A stretch of 34,743 nucleotides of DNA from the NCBI GenBank assembly GCA_031556525.1, contig JAVBSS010000052.1, positions 1 to 34,743 of the forward strand, in the 5' to 3' direction. Every line of letters starts with the position of its first letter. The stretch's first letter is position 1. The notes under the pieces were generated by a model. That model did no database searches. It saw only the letters and a list, made by a program, of their open reading frames with translations, and had not been told where the DNA came from. The translations under genes and the position numbers were made by a program. This DNA comes from JAVBSN01 sp031556525. Its GTDB lineage: Bacteria > Bacillota > Clostridia > Lachnospirales > Lachnospiraceae. Below are positions 1 to 8,658 of this stretch, in pieces.

Positions 1-129
1 TTATATATAGTTATACATCAAAGCAACAATCATATAGATTATAAGGTTGCCCTCAAACATCTGCTCGGTGCCTGCTTTAAAAGCAAAATCAAACTTATTA
101 AAGTATACAAAAAGTCTGCAGATTGTTAA
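1..129 (+). CDS. Possible 3' end of a gene entering from the left edge
   Basis: Frame 1 is open from the first base to a TAA at 127-129, giving 42 codons of a basic, Lys-rich peptide that ends in KKSADC. It would be convergent with the DUF1002 gene, and the perfect hairpin at 191-231 would serve both. The reverse strand of the same stretch is also open (about 50 codons, stop at 1-3) but has no ATG and no ribosome binding site. The family is not recognised, and this may be a chance open frame or a gene remnant. Confidence 0.25.
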   Translation, partial: LYIVIHQSNNHIDYKVALKHLLGACFKSKIKLIKVYKKSADC

Positions 130-190
130 ATGATATTGTAGCAAATCTATAAATTAAATATGTTTAAGAAATCATAATTAATTACAAAAA

Positions 191-231
191 CACCGTAAGA
201 ATTAGATATATATCATCTAATTCTTACGGTG
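191..231 (-). terminator. Rho-independent terminator of the DUF1002 gene
   Basis: A perfect 16-bp stem (191-206 with 216-231) has a 9-nt loop. Read on the minus strand it is followed by TTTTTGTAAT, so it ends the DUF1002 transcript. The plus-strand side is also moderately T-rich and could end a gene entering from the left. Confidence 0.85.
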
Positions 232-263
232 CTCTAATTTTATTTCTAAATTAATACTCTCTA

Positions 264-1289
264 TTAGCTAAATAAATTCTTGAAAAAATTTACTATTGCA
301 TCAATTATATTAGAGAAAAATTCTCCAATTCCGCTTGTATCAATATCAAGTGCCATAACCTTATCATATAAATCCGAAGCTTGTGACTTAATTGAATCAA
401 TATCTAAATCTAAGCTACTTATCTTTGTCATAAGATCTACTATTTGATCCTTTTCTGCATCTGTAAGAGAAATATTTAATTGATCTGCTGCCTCATCTAA
501 AGCCTCTCTAATCTTGTCGGGATCATCCCAACCTTCTTCTACCATCTTAGTCTTTACATATGCTATAAGCTCTTCTACCTTCTCTGAATCACCTACACTG
601 TCTGCTATTTTTCCTGTAACAACAATCTCATTAACTGCGGCATCCATTGCCTCTTGCGATACTTCTTCACCGGTCATGGCTGCATATGCTTTCATTGCAC
701 CTACTAATGCTGCTGTTCCTGATATATCAAATGGTCCTACAACCAAAACTTCTGCATCAGCAATTCCTGCTGTAATTAACGCATTAGTATACATACCTGG
801 TGTACAATAATTTATATTCTTTGTTGTAACTGTAATACCTGATCCTGCTTCTTTCTTTGTTACCATAACTGACGATAATGCTTTTTTACCAATTACACTT
901 GCATCTAAGTATGCGCCTAAATATTGATGTTCCTCTGAATTAGTTATTTGTCCAACTGCAAATCCGCTTAATTGATCTTCTGTAATACCAAATAAACTCA
1001 TTACAGTTGCCTTTTGCTCTGCTGATAAATCTGCACCAAATGCAACATATACGTCTGAAGATGCTGTCGTTGTAATCATTGGCGACTGTGTTTCATCATC
1101 AGTTCCTAATTGTACCACAGGAGCCTCTGTTGCTGCTTCAGTTACTTCCTCTGTTGTTACCTCAGTTGTAATCTCTTCTGTCGTTACGTCTGCATCATTG
1201 ATTTCTTCTGCCCCTGAAACAATTCCGTTTCCTAGTATCATAACTGACACTAAAGTTAATGCTATTATTTTTCTCATAATTTTCTTCAT
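264..1289 (-). CDS. Secreted DUF1002 (YpuA-like) protein
   Basis: This 341-residue exported protein has a signal peptide at about 1-27 (KK start, hydrophobic run, cut near VSGAEE). A Thr/Glu-rich spacer of TTEE-type repeats (about 33-58) follows, then a DUF1002-type domain from about residue 80. The domain is recognisable by VAFGADLSAEQKATVMSLFG, the SSVMVTKKE segment and NALITAGIADAEVLVVGPF. The C-terminal third is helical and acidic, and the protein ends in a short amphipathic segment (FFSNIIDAIVNFFKNLFS) that could bind membrane. The role of the family is unknown. A strong AGGAGG precedes the ATG. The gene is monocistronic, with its own promoter near 1400-1428 and a terminator at 191-231. 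The family call rests on motif memory. Confidence 0.85.
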   Translation of the reverse strand: MKKIMRKIIALTLVSVMILGNGIVSGAEEINDADVTTEEITTEVTTEEVTEAATEAPVVQLGTDDETQSPMITTTASSDVYVAFGADLSAEQKATVMSLFGITEDQLSGFAVGQITNSEEHQYLGAYLDASVIGKKALSSVMVTKKEAGSGITVTTKNINYCTPGMYTNALITAGIADAEVLVVGPFDISGTAALVGAMKAYAAMTGEEVSQEAMDAAVNEIVVTGKIADSVGDSEKVEELIAYVKTKMVEEGWDDPDKIREALDEAADQLNISLTDAEKDQIVDLMTKISSLDLDIDSIKSQASDLYDKVMALDIDTSGIGEFFSNIIDAIVNFFKNLFS

Positions 1290-1387
1290 TTTTTCAGCCT
1301 CCTAAATATTAAATACGTCCTTTACGTAATATCTTCTTTTGCTCTTACATACCGTATATGCCAGAATCTCTACTTTACGTGATAATA

Positions 1388-1428
1388 GTATTCCATTGTA
1401 GAATACCTTCTTTTATTCTATTAGTCAA
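1388..1428 (-). promoter_or_regulatory. Promoter of the DUF1002 gene with overlapping dyad
   Basis: On the minus strand TTGACT (1423-1428) and TATTCT (1400-1405) are separated by 17 bp. The predicted leader is about 100 nt. The inverted repeat GTATTC-N7-GAATAC (1388-1406) covers the -10 and the start point and could be an operator. Confidence 0.55.
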
Positions 1429-1515
1429 ATTAAGAATTTATTACATGCTCTACCATTTGCATTTCATATATGTGATTAGTATTTTGTTTTAATTATCTAT
1501 TTATACCAACGAAAA

Positions 1516-1545
1516 TGACCTAGGGCTATTTCTATCCCTAGGTCA
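1516..1545 (-). terminator. Terminator of the apt-pbuG operon
   Basis: A perfect 10-bp stem, TGACCTAGGG (1516-1525) with CCCTAGGTCA (1536-1545), encloses a 10-nt loop. On the minus strand it is followed by TTTTCG. It lies just past the permease stop codon. Confidence 0.85.
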
Positions 1546-1566
1546 CTTAACTATATTATATAACTA

Positions 1567-2997
1567 TTAGAATGTAATAAAGAACTTAGCAACAAATAAT
1601 AACGAAAGAATAATTGTTAATACAGAAACTTTCTTTCCTTTACCTGTACAGATCATAAGAACTGTATAAGCTATAAGACCAATACCGATACCATTTCCAA
1701 TTCCTGATGTTCCAAGCATGAAGATTAATAATAAAACAACTGGAACAACTTCTGTGAAATCAGTATAATCAACTTCTTTTAAAGATCCCATCATAAGAAC
1801 ACCAACGAATACTAATGCTGCCGATGTTGCTGGAGCTGGAACTAAAGCTGCGATTGGTGCAATAAACATACATGCTAAGAATAATACGCCTGTTACAACT
1901 GATGCAAGACCTGTACGTCCACCTTCTTCTACACCTGATGCTGACTCAATAAATGTTGTAACTGTTGAGGTACCTGTACAAGCACCAACACATGTTGCTA
2001 TTGAATCTGAAAGCATTGCTTTACCCATGTTTGGCATATTTCCCTCTTCATCAAGCATGTTAGCTCTCTTTGCAGTACCATATAAAGTACCGATTGTATC
2101 AAACATATCTACCATACAGAAAGATATAATAGTCATAATTGCTGTAAATACACCTATATCAAATAGATTTTTGAAATTAAATTTGAATAATGTTGTACTT
2201 GCCATATCACCAAAAGCTGGTAAGAAGCTTGCTGTTGCAAGTGAATCAAATGGATTGCTTCCTAATATGAAACATCCTATCCAATATACAACTGATGCTC
2301 CAAGCATACCTAAAAGGATAGCACCCTTAACTTTTTTGTGATTTAATACTGCTATTAAGAATAGTCCAATGAAGAATGCTATAACATATAATACCATTGT
2401 TGAATAAGCATCTCCCATAGCTGCCTTAGTAGCACTTGGTCCAGCACCAAAGAAGTTAGTTAACATATAATATGCATTTCCCTCTCCATCAAATAAACCT
2501 GCATTACTTGTTAAACCAATATTTACAAGCATTAAACCAATACCTGCTGGTATACCAATACGTACTCCCTTAGGAATAGCTTCTACAATCTTCTCTCTAA
2601 TCTTTAATAAAGTAAGAATTGTAAATAATATACCTGAGATTAAGATAATAGCTAAACCAGCTCCAAATCCTTCAACATATTTATCATAATTCTCATAAAT
2701 ACTAACTCCTGCTATAGATGCAACAACTGTTGCAAAATATGAGTTAAGTCCCATTCCTGGAGCTAATGCGAATGGCTTATTAGCTAAGAATGCCATTAAT
2801 AATGTTCCGATACCTGCTGATATAACTGTTGCTAAGAATACGGCATTCCATAATGGAGTTCCTACTAAAAATCCTGTTAATAGATTAGGATTAAGGGCAA
2901 TTATATATGCCATAGTCATAAATGTTGTAAGACCAGCTAATACCTCAACCTTAACAGTTGTGTTGTTCTCTTTTAACTTAAAAATCTTTTCTAACAT
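1567..2997 (-). CDS. pbuG: NCS2-family purine permease (AzgA/PbuG type)
   Basis: This 476-residue membrane protein has about 12-14 hydrophobic segments over its whole length, the usual size for the AzgA/PbuG/PbuO group of proton-coupled guanine, hypoxanthine or adenine importers. Hallmarks are the N-terminal VEVLAGLTTFMTMAYIIALNP segment, the ALAPGMGLNSYF segment and the conserved TFIESASGVEEGGRTGLASV segment, which carries substrate-binding residues in the family. It starts at ATG with AGGAG upstream and lies 40 bp behind apt on the same strand, so base import and base salvage are probably made from one mRNA. There is no room for a riboswitch in that gap. The exact purine specificity cannot be read from sequence. 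Confidence 0.9.
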   Translation of the reverse strand: MLEKIFKLKENNTTVKVEVLAGLTTFMTMAYIIALNPNLLTGFLVGTPLWNAVFLATVISAGIGTLLMAFLANKPFALAPGMGLNSYFATVVASIAGVSIYENYDKYVEGFGAGLAIILISGILFTILTLLKIREKIVEAIPKGVRIGIPAGIGLMLVNIGLTSNAGLFDGEGNAYYMLTNFFGAGPSATKAAMGDAYSTMVLYVIAFFIGLFLIAVLNHKKVKGAILLGMLGASVVYWIGCFILGSNPFDSLATASFLPAFGDMASTTLFKFNFKNLFDIGVFTAIMTIISFCMVDMFDTIGTLYGTAKRANMLDEEGNMPNMGKAMLSDSIATCVGACTGTSTVTTFIESASGVEEGGRTGLASVVTGVLFLACMFIAPIAALVPAPATSAALVFVGVLMMGSLKEVDYTDFTEVVPVVLLLIFMLGTSGIGNGIGIGLIAYTVLMICTGKGKKVSVLTIILSLLFVAKFFITF

Positions 2998-3037
2998 ACT
3001 TGTCTCCTTTTTGTGTTACTTTCCTTTTAGTTTCCTT

Positions 3038-3562
3038 TTATTTCCCCTCATATCTTATAACTGTCCCAATATCATAACCCTCTAATTTTGCTCTTCCGTT
3101 AAGTCCGGCTAATTCCATTAAGAAAATAACCTTAACAACTTCTCCACCTAAACTTTCAATAAGTTCGATGCTCGCCTTGATTGTTCCACCTGTAGCAATT
3201 AAATCATCAACGATAACTACCTTTTGTCCTGGCTTTATAGAATCTTTGTGCATCTCTATAACTGCACTGCCATATTCAAGATCATATTCCGCCTCAATAG
3301 TTTCACAAGGTAATTTACCTTTCTTACGTACTGGTACAAATGGTTTGTGTTGATTATACGCTATAGGTACACCGAATATAAATCCTCTAGATTCTGTTCC
3401 TACAACAACATCATAATCTACGTCTTTAATCAAGTCTTGCATAGAATCGATTGCCAATTTAAGTCCGTCTGCATCTTGCAATACAGATGTTACATCTCTA
3501 AAAATAATGCCCTCTTCTGGGAAATCTAGTATGCTTCTTACGTAGTCTTCTATCTTTTTCAC
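3038..3562 (-). CDS. apt: Adenine phosphoribosyltransferase
   Basis: The enzyme makes AMP from adenine and PRPP in the cytoplasm (purine salvage). It has 174 residues, the normal length. The type I PRTase PRPP-binding motif is VVIVDDLIATGGTIKAS at about residues 115-131, and VVGTESRGFIFGVPIA and FVPVRKKGKLP are typical of Apt. The start is GTG at 3560-3562 behind AAGGGGTG. It is the first gene of a two-gene operon with the downstream purine permease and has its own promoter at 3597-3625. Confidence 0.95.
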   Translation of the reverse strand: MKKIEDYVRSILDFPEEGIIFRDVTSVLQDADGLKLAIDSMQDLIKDVDYDVVVGTESRGFIFGVPIAYNQHKPFVPVRKKGKLPCETIEAEYDLEYGSAVIEMHKDSIKPGQKVVIVDDLIATGGTIKASIELIESLGGEVVKVIFLMELAGLNGRAKLEGYDIGTVIRYEGK

Positions 3563-3596
3563 AATTTCACCCCTTTTCTAGACATTTTTCATATTA

Positions 3597-3625
3597 ATTC
3601 TATCATAATACGACACCATTGTCAT
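3597..3625 (-). promoter_or_regulatory. Promoter of apt-pbuG
   Basis: On the minus strand ATGACA (3620-3625), a 17-bp spacer and TAGAAT (3597-3602) fit a sigma-A promoter. The leader would be about 30 nt, too short for a riboswitch aptamer. Confidence 0.55.
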
Positions 3626-3758
3626 ATGCTTTTGTAAGATTTTCGTAACTTTCTATTCAACCATTTCGTCAGATACATTTGTTATGCTACCAATAGTTTT
3701 AAAATGTAGTAGATATGCTTTGTTACTTAGGTTAAAATAGAAATGAGGTGATTAAATT

Positions 3759-4457
3759 ATGATGAATATTTTAGTATGTGACGATGACAAAGAAATCGTT
3801 GAAGCAATTTCAATATATCTTACACAAGATGGTTACAATGTTTATAAGGCTTATGATGGACTTGAGGTACTTAAGGTTATCAAGTCTAAGGAAATACATT
3901 TGCTTATTATTGATATTATGATGCCTAATTTAGATGGTATTCATGCAACTATGGAACTTAGAAAAACTACCAGTATCCCCGTAATAATGCTTTCAGCAAA
4001 ATCCGAAGATATTGACAAGATTCTAGGATTAAATATTGGCGCTGACGATTATGTTACCAAGCCATTTAATCCACTAGAGCTATTAGCTAGAGTGAAATCT
4101 CAGCTTAGACGATATACCAAACTTGGAAGTCTTCCTATAGAAAGCAAGAACATTTTAGTGAATGGCGATTTGATATTAGATGATGAACAAAAAAAAGTAA
4201 CTATAGACGGTGAAGATGCTCATCTTACACCAACTGAATATAAGATTGTTAAGTTGTTATTAGAAAACATAGGTGTTGTATTCTCTTCTACTCAAATATA
4301 CGAACGTATATGGGATGAAGATGCTTATGCAACAGACAATATTGTTTCTGTACATATCCGAAGAATCAGGGAGAAGATTGAGATTAACCCAAAGAACCCA
4401 AGATACATTAAAGTAATGTGGGGTGTAGGATATAAAATGGATAAACTTAATAATTAA
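3759..4457 (+). CDS. OmpR/PhoB-family response regulator
   Basis: This 232-residue two-domain DNA-binding regulator has a receiver domain at 1-115, with acidic pocket D8-D9-D10, phospho-acceptor D52 (in IIDIMMP), S79 and K101 (TKPF). A winged-helix OmpR-type output domain spans about 130-228 (LTPTEYKIVKLLLEN, VSVHIRRIREKIE, YIKVMWGVGYKM). It resembles VanR-like regulators. Two ATGs occur at 3759 and 3762, both served by GAGGTG at 3745-3750. Twelve bases separate it from the next gene, and the sensor kinase follows that gene, so the three are taken as one operon. The kinase at 5969-8599 is the likely phosphodonor. Confidence 0.95.
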   Translation: MMNILVCDDDKEIVEAISIYLTQDGYNVYKAYDGLEVLKVIKSKEIHLLIIDIMMPNLDGIHATMELRKTTSIPVIMLSAKSEDIDKILGLNIGADDYVTKPFNPLELLARVKSQLRRYTKLGSLPIESKNILVNGDLILDDEQKKVTIDGEDAHLTPTEYKIVKLLLENIGVVFSSTQIYERIWDEDAYATDNIVSVHIRRIREKIEINPKNPRYIKVMWGVGYKMDKLNN

Positions 4458-4469
4458 TGAGGGTATTAT

Positions 4470-5885
4470 ATGAAAACTGCATACAAAATAATTATTCCTA
4501 TATTAATAATTATTCTATTACTTTCTTCTATTATAATAATTATTAAATCTAGGACCAATGAAGATATCGCTATATCAACCAGCGCTCCTGTTACTAAGTT
4601 AGAACGTACTATAGAAGATGCCAACGGCATTACTTTCCTTAGAATAGATGCTGATGTGGTCGGCGCTGATACAGATTCCTTTCCTGTTGTTTCATTGCTT
4701 AGATATGATTTTACAGAAGATGATATAAAGAATTATGCTGATAGCTTTTTTGACAATTCCGAATATCACAATCAACCTTATAATGAGGAATACTCTGTAG
4801 ATGATATGGATAATCTTATTAATGAACTTAATGAAGTTAAAGAAAACATTGTAGAAAATCGACCTTCAACTTTATCTGACGCAGATTACTATACTGCCAT
4901 ATCTGATATTGATGGACTTATTGCCTCATATAGAGATCTTAGGGCTACAGCACCTACAAATCGTGACCTTCGCTGTGATACTACTTATGATCCTTGCTAT
5001 ACTTATGAAGAATATCTTATGTATACGAATAACGAAACAACGATCACTGATTATGAAGATAGATATATGAGTTGTACTTTGGAAGGAAATTATGATAATC
5101 TTCCTTATCGTCTATGGTTTGATAAAACTAATAGTGCTAAGACAACATCTTTTACAATAGATCTTGTTTCTAAGGACACCATAGTATGGAAAGATTACAC
5201 TAATAGTCAAGTCACTTATGATTCTTATCTATATCAATGGTCAGGCAATAATTCATCTATTGAAAATGCTTGCATATATACTGAAAAAGAAGCAATTATG
5301 TTATGCGATAGCATGATTAAGCAATTAGGTATTAAGGATATGTCTGTAATTAATACAACTCCCCTTTCTACCAAAGCTTATTTTAGTGAATACTTAGTTA
5401 GCTGTGGTCTTAATGTAGGCACATGCGGGTATTATATAGCCTATGGTAAAACTGTAAATGGTGCATCACTTAATTATTTGTTTACTGGTTCCCCTGGAGA
5501 GATTTTTCTTGAAGATACTGAAGAACTTGTTCCTGGTCCTGAATGTTTATATTTTATAATTATGGATTCAGGAATTGTATCCATGACATATCATGCACCT
5601 ACTGTTATAGACTCTATTGACTCAGAGGCTACACCACTACTTGCTTTCGATGATATTTTATCAATATTTGAAGATAAAATGGTTGAGACTTATGGTCGTC
5701 AACAAATCCATAAGGTAGCAGGTAAAAACCTTGTAGTCTCAGATATACGCTTAGGATTAGCTCTAGTTACTATAGATGCTAGAAATGGTGAATACACCCT
5801 CGTTCCTGCATGGACTTTTTATAATGCCTATGATGATTGGGGACTTGCAACGATAAACGCTATTGACGGCAGCATAATAAACTAA
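4470..5885 (+). CDS. Membrane-anchored extracytoplasmic protein, DUF6034-like
   Basis: This 471-residue protein has a single strongly hydrophobic helix at about 7-27 followed by SRT, with no lipobox cysteine near it, so it is predicted to be anchored by an uncleaved signal and to face outside. The exported part is acidic and Tyr/Asp-rich. It carries cysteines in RCDTTYDPC and CGLNVGTCGYY and ends in a domain with LVPAWTFYNAYDDWG and TINAIDGSI, which resembles the repeated exported domains of YycH/YycI-like and PepSY-like proteins. It lies 12 bp behind the regulator and ahead of the kinase, a position often held by proteins that modulate the kinase. The DUF6034 assignment is from memory and the role is inferred. 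Confidence 0.6.
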   Translation: MKTAYKIIIPILIIILLLSSIIIIIKSRTNEDIAISTSAPVTKLERTIEDANGITFLRIDADVVGADTDSFPVVSLLRYDFTEDDIKNYADSFFDNSEYHNQPYNEEYSVDDMDNLINELNEVKENIVENRPSTLSDADYYTAISDIDGLIASYRDLRATAPTNRDLRCDTTYDPCYTYEEYLMYTNNETTITDYEDRYMSCTLEGNYDNLPYRLWFDKTNSAKTTSFTIDLVSKDTIVWKDYTNSQVTYDSYLYQWSGNNSSIENACIYTEKEAIMLCDSMIKQLGIKDMSVINTTPLSTKAYFSEYLVSCGLNVGTCGYYIAYGKTVNGASLNYLFTGSPGEIFLEDTEELVPGPECLYFIIMDSGIVSMTYHAPTVIDSIDSEATPLLAFDDILSIFEDKMVETYGRQQIHKVAGKNLVVSDIRLGLALVTIDARNGEYTLVPAWTFYNAYDDWGLATINAIDGSIIN

Positions 5886-5968
5886 CTCTATACGAACTTT
5901 ACTATGCTAGCTTTTATAAATATTTATATTAATATATACAAAACAGACTTATATAAGGAGGTCTTTTT

Positions 5969-8599
5969 ATGAAAAATTTTTTATACTCAAGATTTGTTAA
6001 AAATCTAATAGGCTTAGTTTCTATAATTACTCTTGCCCTTGCCGTATTTGGCGGAATTGTATTATATGCCTTAGGTAATACATTTACTTCTTCAGATCTT
6101 AACTGTAATACTTACTATGAAACATCACATTTTAATAATTCTTTCTATAATGAAGCTACATCATTATTGCACAATATCAAAAGTCTTTATGAATTTAGCG
6201 ACTATGAAAATATAAGTGATGATAGTGTTGGTATAACACTATTCGACTATAAGACAAATGATTATATTAGCTATTCCTATTCTTTCTTAAACGATAATAA
6301 ATATAATCTTCATGTTCCATATACTTTTTCTATGTCATACTCATTAGAGACGGACTCAGAAACAACTGACTACCTCTACGCAAACGCTGACACTACTGAA
6401 GCTGAAGCTATATTTAGCACTGATTATACATCAGCTGCATCACTTACTAATATTTCAGATACTAATAGTTATTACATCCTATCATGTTCTGAATATAGTA
6501 AATTAATTATGCAATACGGTGTTCAAAACCAAAAATCCAATGGCAACCTTGTCTCTGAAGATTTTTCTTCTGATTCATATATATACGCAAGTAATAATTA
6601 TCTTTTAGTATATTCACCTAATGAGGATTCTTTTTTCTCATCCGTATCAGGATGGATGACTAGTGCTGAATCTAACGGATTGCTATTTAATTCTGAGCAG
6701 GTTTCTTCATATGGTACTAACGAAGAGGGCATTTTACATACTGCGCCCGAAGACTATTTTTCCGTTGTAGATACCATTGTTAACAACTATTACGAAAATT
6801 CCGAAACCTTTAATTACCTATACAGCTCTACCTTAGATTCACCTTTAATATATTATATATCAGGTTATGGTTTCCCATCATCATATTCTAATGTAACAAA
6901 CTACGATTCAAAAGTTATTACTCCTTCTTATAAGGATGTTATTGGCAACTCGATTTATTTCTTTTATTATAACAAGGCAACAAATAATCTTGATACTAAT
7001 TTGGATTTTGAGTTCAGTGACTTTTCTGGATATGTCCCTAATTCCAACCATGCATCTGGCGTAATAGCTATAGGAGTTCCTGCATACGAATCAAGTTATA
7101 ATTATTCTATTTTTTATAAGGGCCAAATCCTTTTCGATTATTGCCTTATTAATTATAAATTAATTATACTCGTTACACTCGTAAGTTTACTAATTTCTAT
7201 ACTTGGCTTTGCTACATTAATATCTATTACTGGTAGAAGCGCTAAAGCTAGCAAAGCAATAACACTATATATATTCGATACTATATTTACTGAAATAACA
7301 ATTGTACCTTTTGCTGCATCACTTATACTTTTTGCCCTTTCATGTATTAGACTTATAGAATGTATTAGTCCATGGCATCCATATTCTATATACGATATTG
7401 CCTTTGGATTAGCACTACTAATTCTTTGCGAATTCGTTATAGTAGCTACAGGATTATCCCTTGTAAGACTTTTTAAATCTTCAAGATTTATCAAACAAAG
7501 TCTAATCTACAAGATACTATTAAGATTAAAGAATTTTATCAAAATATTTATAGAAGGTAAAAGTGCAACTTTCCGTGCAGGTTTAATATTCTCTATTTTT
7601 GCAGTAACCTTCTTAGTATTAGTATTTTTTATGATTATTTGTGCTGCTAATTACGAAGGTGCTATAGCCGTTTTACTTATGATTATATTCTGTATAGTTC
7701 TACTATTTGGTGGTGCAATGCAGATATATGATGCTTATGCCTTAGCAAAGATAACTACCGCTATTAAAGAGATTTCAAATGGTAATCTAGATTATAAAGT
7801 TGTCACTTCTAACTTAAATGGTCAACAAATAGAACTTGCTAAGAATGTAAACAATATAGGCGCTGGACTTCAAAAAGCCATAGAGACATCTATCAAGGAT
7901 GAACGACTCAAAGCTGAACTTATTACCAATGTGTCTCACGATATTAAGACACCACTAACATCAATTATTAATTATGTTGATTTATTAAAACGAGAGAACA
8001 TCGAAGATGAAACTATCCTTCACTACATCGATGTATTGGAGCAGAAATCTAGCAGACTTAAATATCTTACTGATGCGCTTGTAGAAGCTTCAAAAGTTAC
8101 AACAGGGAACATTGATCTTAACCTTGTTTCTCTTAATCTTACTGAATTACTTAACCAAACTATCGGAGAATTTGAGGATAAGTTTTCCGAAGTGAATTTA
8201 ACTGTTGTTGATTCTATATCAACAGAGCGTACCATTATATATGCCGACGGTCAACGTACTTACCGTATACTTGAGAACTTATTTCAAAATATATATAAAT
8301 ACGCAATGCCCGGAACAAGGGTGTATATAGATTTGTCTTCTGACGATGATACTTTAGCTTTATCAATTAAGAATATATCTAATCATCAGTTAAACATTAG
8401 CCCTGATGAACTTACCGAAAGATTTATACGTGGTGATGAATCAAGAACTACTGAAGGTAGCGGACTCGGATTATCAATATCTAAAGATTTAACTGAATTA
8501 CAAAATGGAACTTTTAACATTCAGTTAGATGGTGACTTATTTAAGACTATTATTACTTTTAAAATATATGAAGCACCTACAGAAGAAACTGTTCAATAA
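5969..8599 (+). CDS. Large multi-pass sensor histidine kinase
   Basis: This 876-residue kinase has a TM helix at about 13-35, a Ser/Tyr/Asn-rich extracytoplasmic region of about 350 residues, and then about six further hydrophobic helices (near 392-416, 430-460, 470-500, 537-563 and 568-592). A HAMP-like linker follows (AIKEISNGNLDYKV). The HisKA box NVSHDIKTPLTSIINYVDLL carries phospho-acceptor H657. The HATPase domain has the N box LENLFQNIYKYA (N774) and the G box GSGLGLSIS (830-838). All catalytic motifs are intact. A perfect AAGGAGGT (5955-5962) lies 6 nt before the ATG. It pairs with the regulator at 3759-4457. The very large outer region and extra membrane segments are unlike simple VanS-type kinases, and the ligand is unknown. 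Confidence 0.92.
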   Translation: MKNFLYSRFVKNLIGLVSIITLALAVFGGIVLYALGNTFTSSDLNCNTYYETSHFNNSFYNEATSLLHNIKSLYEFSDYENISDDSVGITLFDYKTNDYISYSYSFLNDNKYNLHVPYTFSMSYSLETDSETTDYLYANADTTEAEAIFSTDYTSAASLTNISDTNSYYILSCSEYSKLIMQYGVQNQKSNGNLVSEDFSSDSYIYASNNYLLVYSPNEDSFFSSVSGWMTSAESNGLLFNSEQVSSYGTNEEGILHTAPEDYFSVVDTIVNNYYENSETFNYLYSSTLDSPLIYYISGYGFPSSYSNVTNYDSKVITPSYKDVIGNSIYFFYYNKATNNLDTNLDFEFSDFSGYVPNSNHASGVIAIGVPAYESSYNYSIFYKGQILFDYCLINYKLIILVTLVSLLISILGFATLISITGRSAKASKAITLYIFDTIFTEITIVPFAASLILFALSCIRLIECISPWHPYSIYDIAFGLALLILCEFVIVATGLSLVRLFKSSRFIKQSLIYKILLRLKNFIKIFIEGKSATFRAGLIFSIFAVTFLVLVFFMIICAANYEGAIAVLLMIIFCIVLLFGGAMQIYDAYALAKITTAIKEISNGNLDYKVVTSNLNGQQIELAKNVNNIGAGLQKAIETSIKDERLKAELITNVSHDIKTPLTSIINYVDLLKRENIEDETILHYIDVLEQKSSRLKYLTDALVEASKVTTGNIDLNLVSLNLTELLNQTIGEFEDKFSEVNLTVVDSISTERTIIYADGQRTYRILENLFQNIYKYAMPGTRVYIDLSSDDDTLALSIKNISNHQLNISPDELTERFIRGDESRTTEGSGLGLSISKDLTELQNGTFNIQLDGDLFKTIITFKIYEAPTEETVQ

Positions 8600-8618
8600 T
8601 AAATAATTCAATACAAAG

Positions 8619-8657
8619 TAAAGCCCATATACTTTAAATTAACGTATATGGGCTTTA
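8619..8657. terminator. Bidirectional terminator between the kinase and gshA
   Basis: A perfect 14-bp stem (8619-8632 with 8644-8657) has an 11-nt loop. It is flanked by TTTATTT on the plus strand and CTTTGTAT on the minus strand, and sits between two convergent genes. Confidence 0.8.
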
Positions 8658-8658
8658 T

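Noticed and set aside
2998..3760. Purine riboswitch for apt-pbuG
   Set aside because: The apt-pbuG gap is 40 bp and the apt leader about 30 nt. Neither can hold the aptamer, and I see no matching conserved core.
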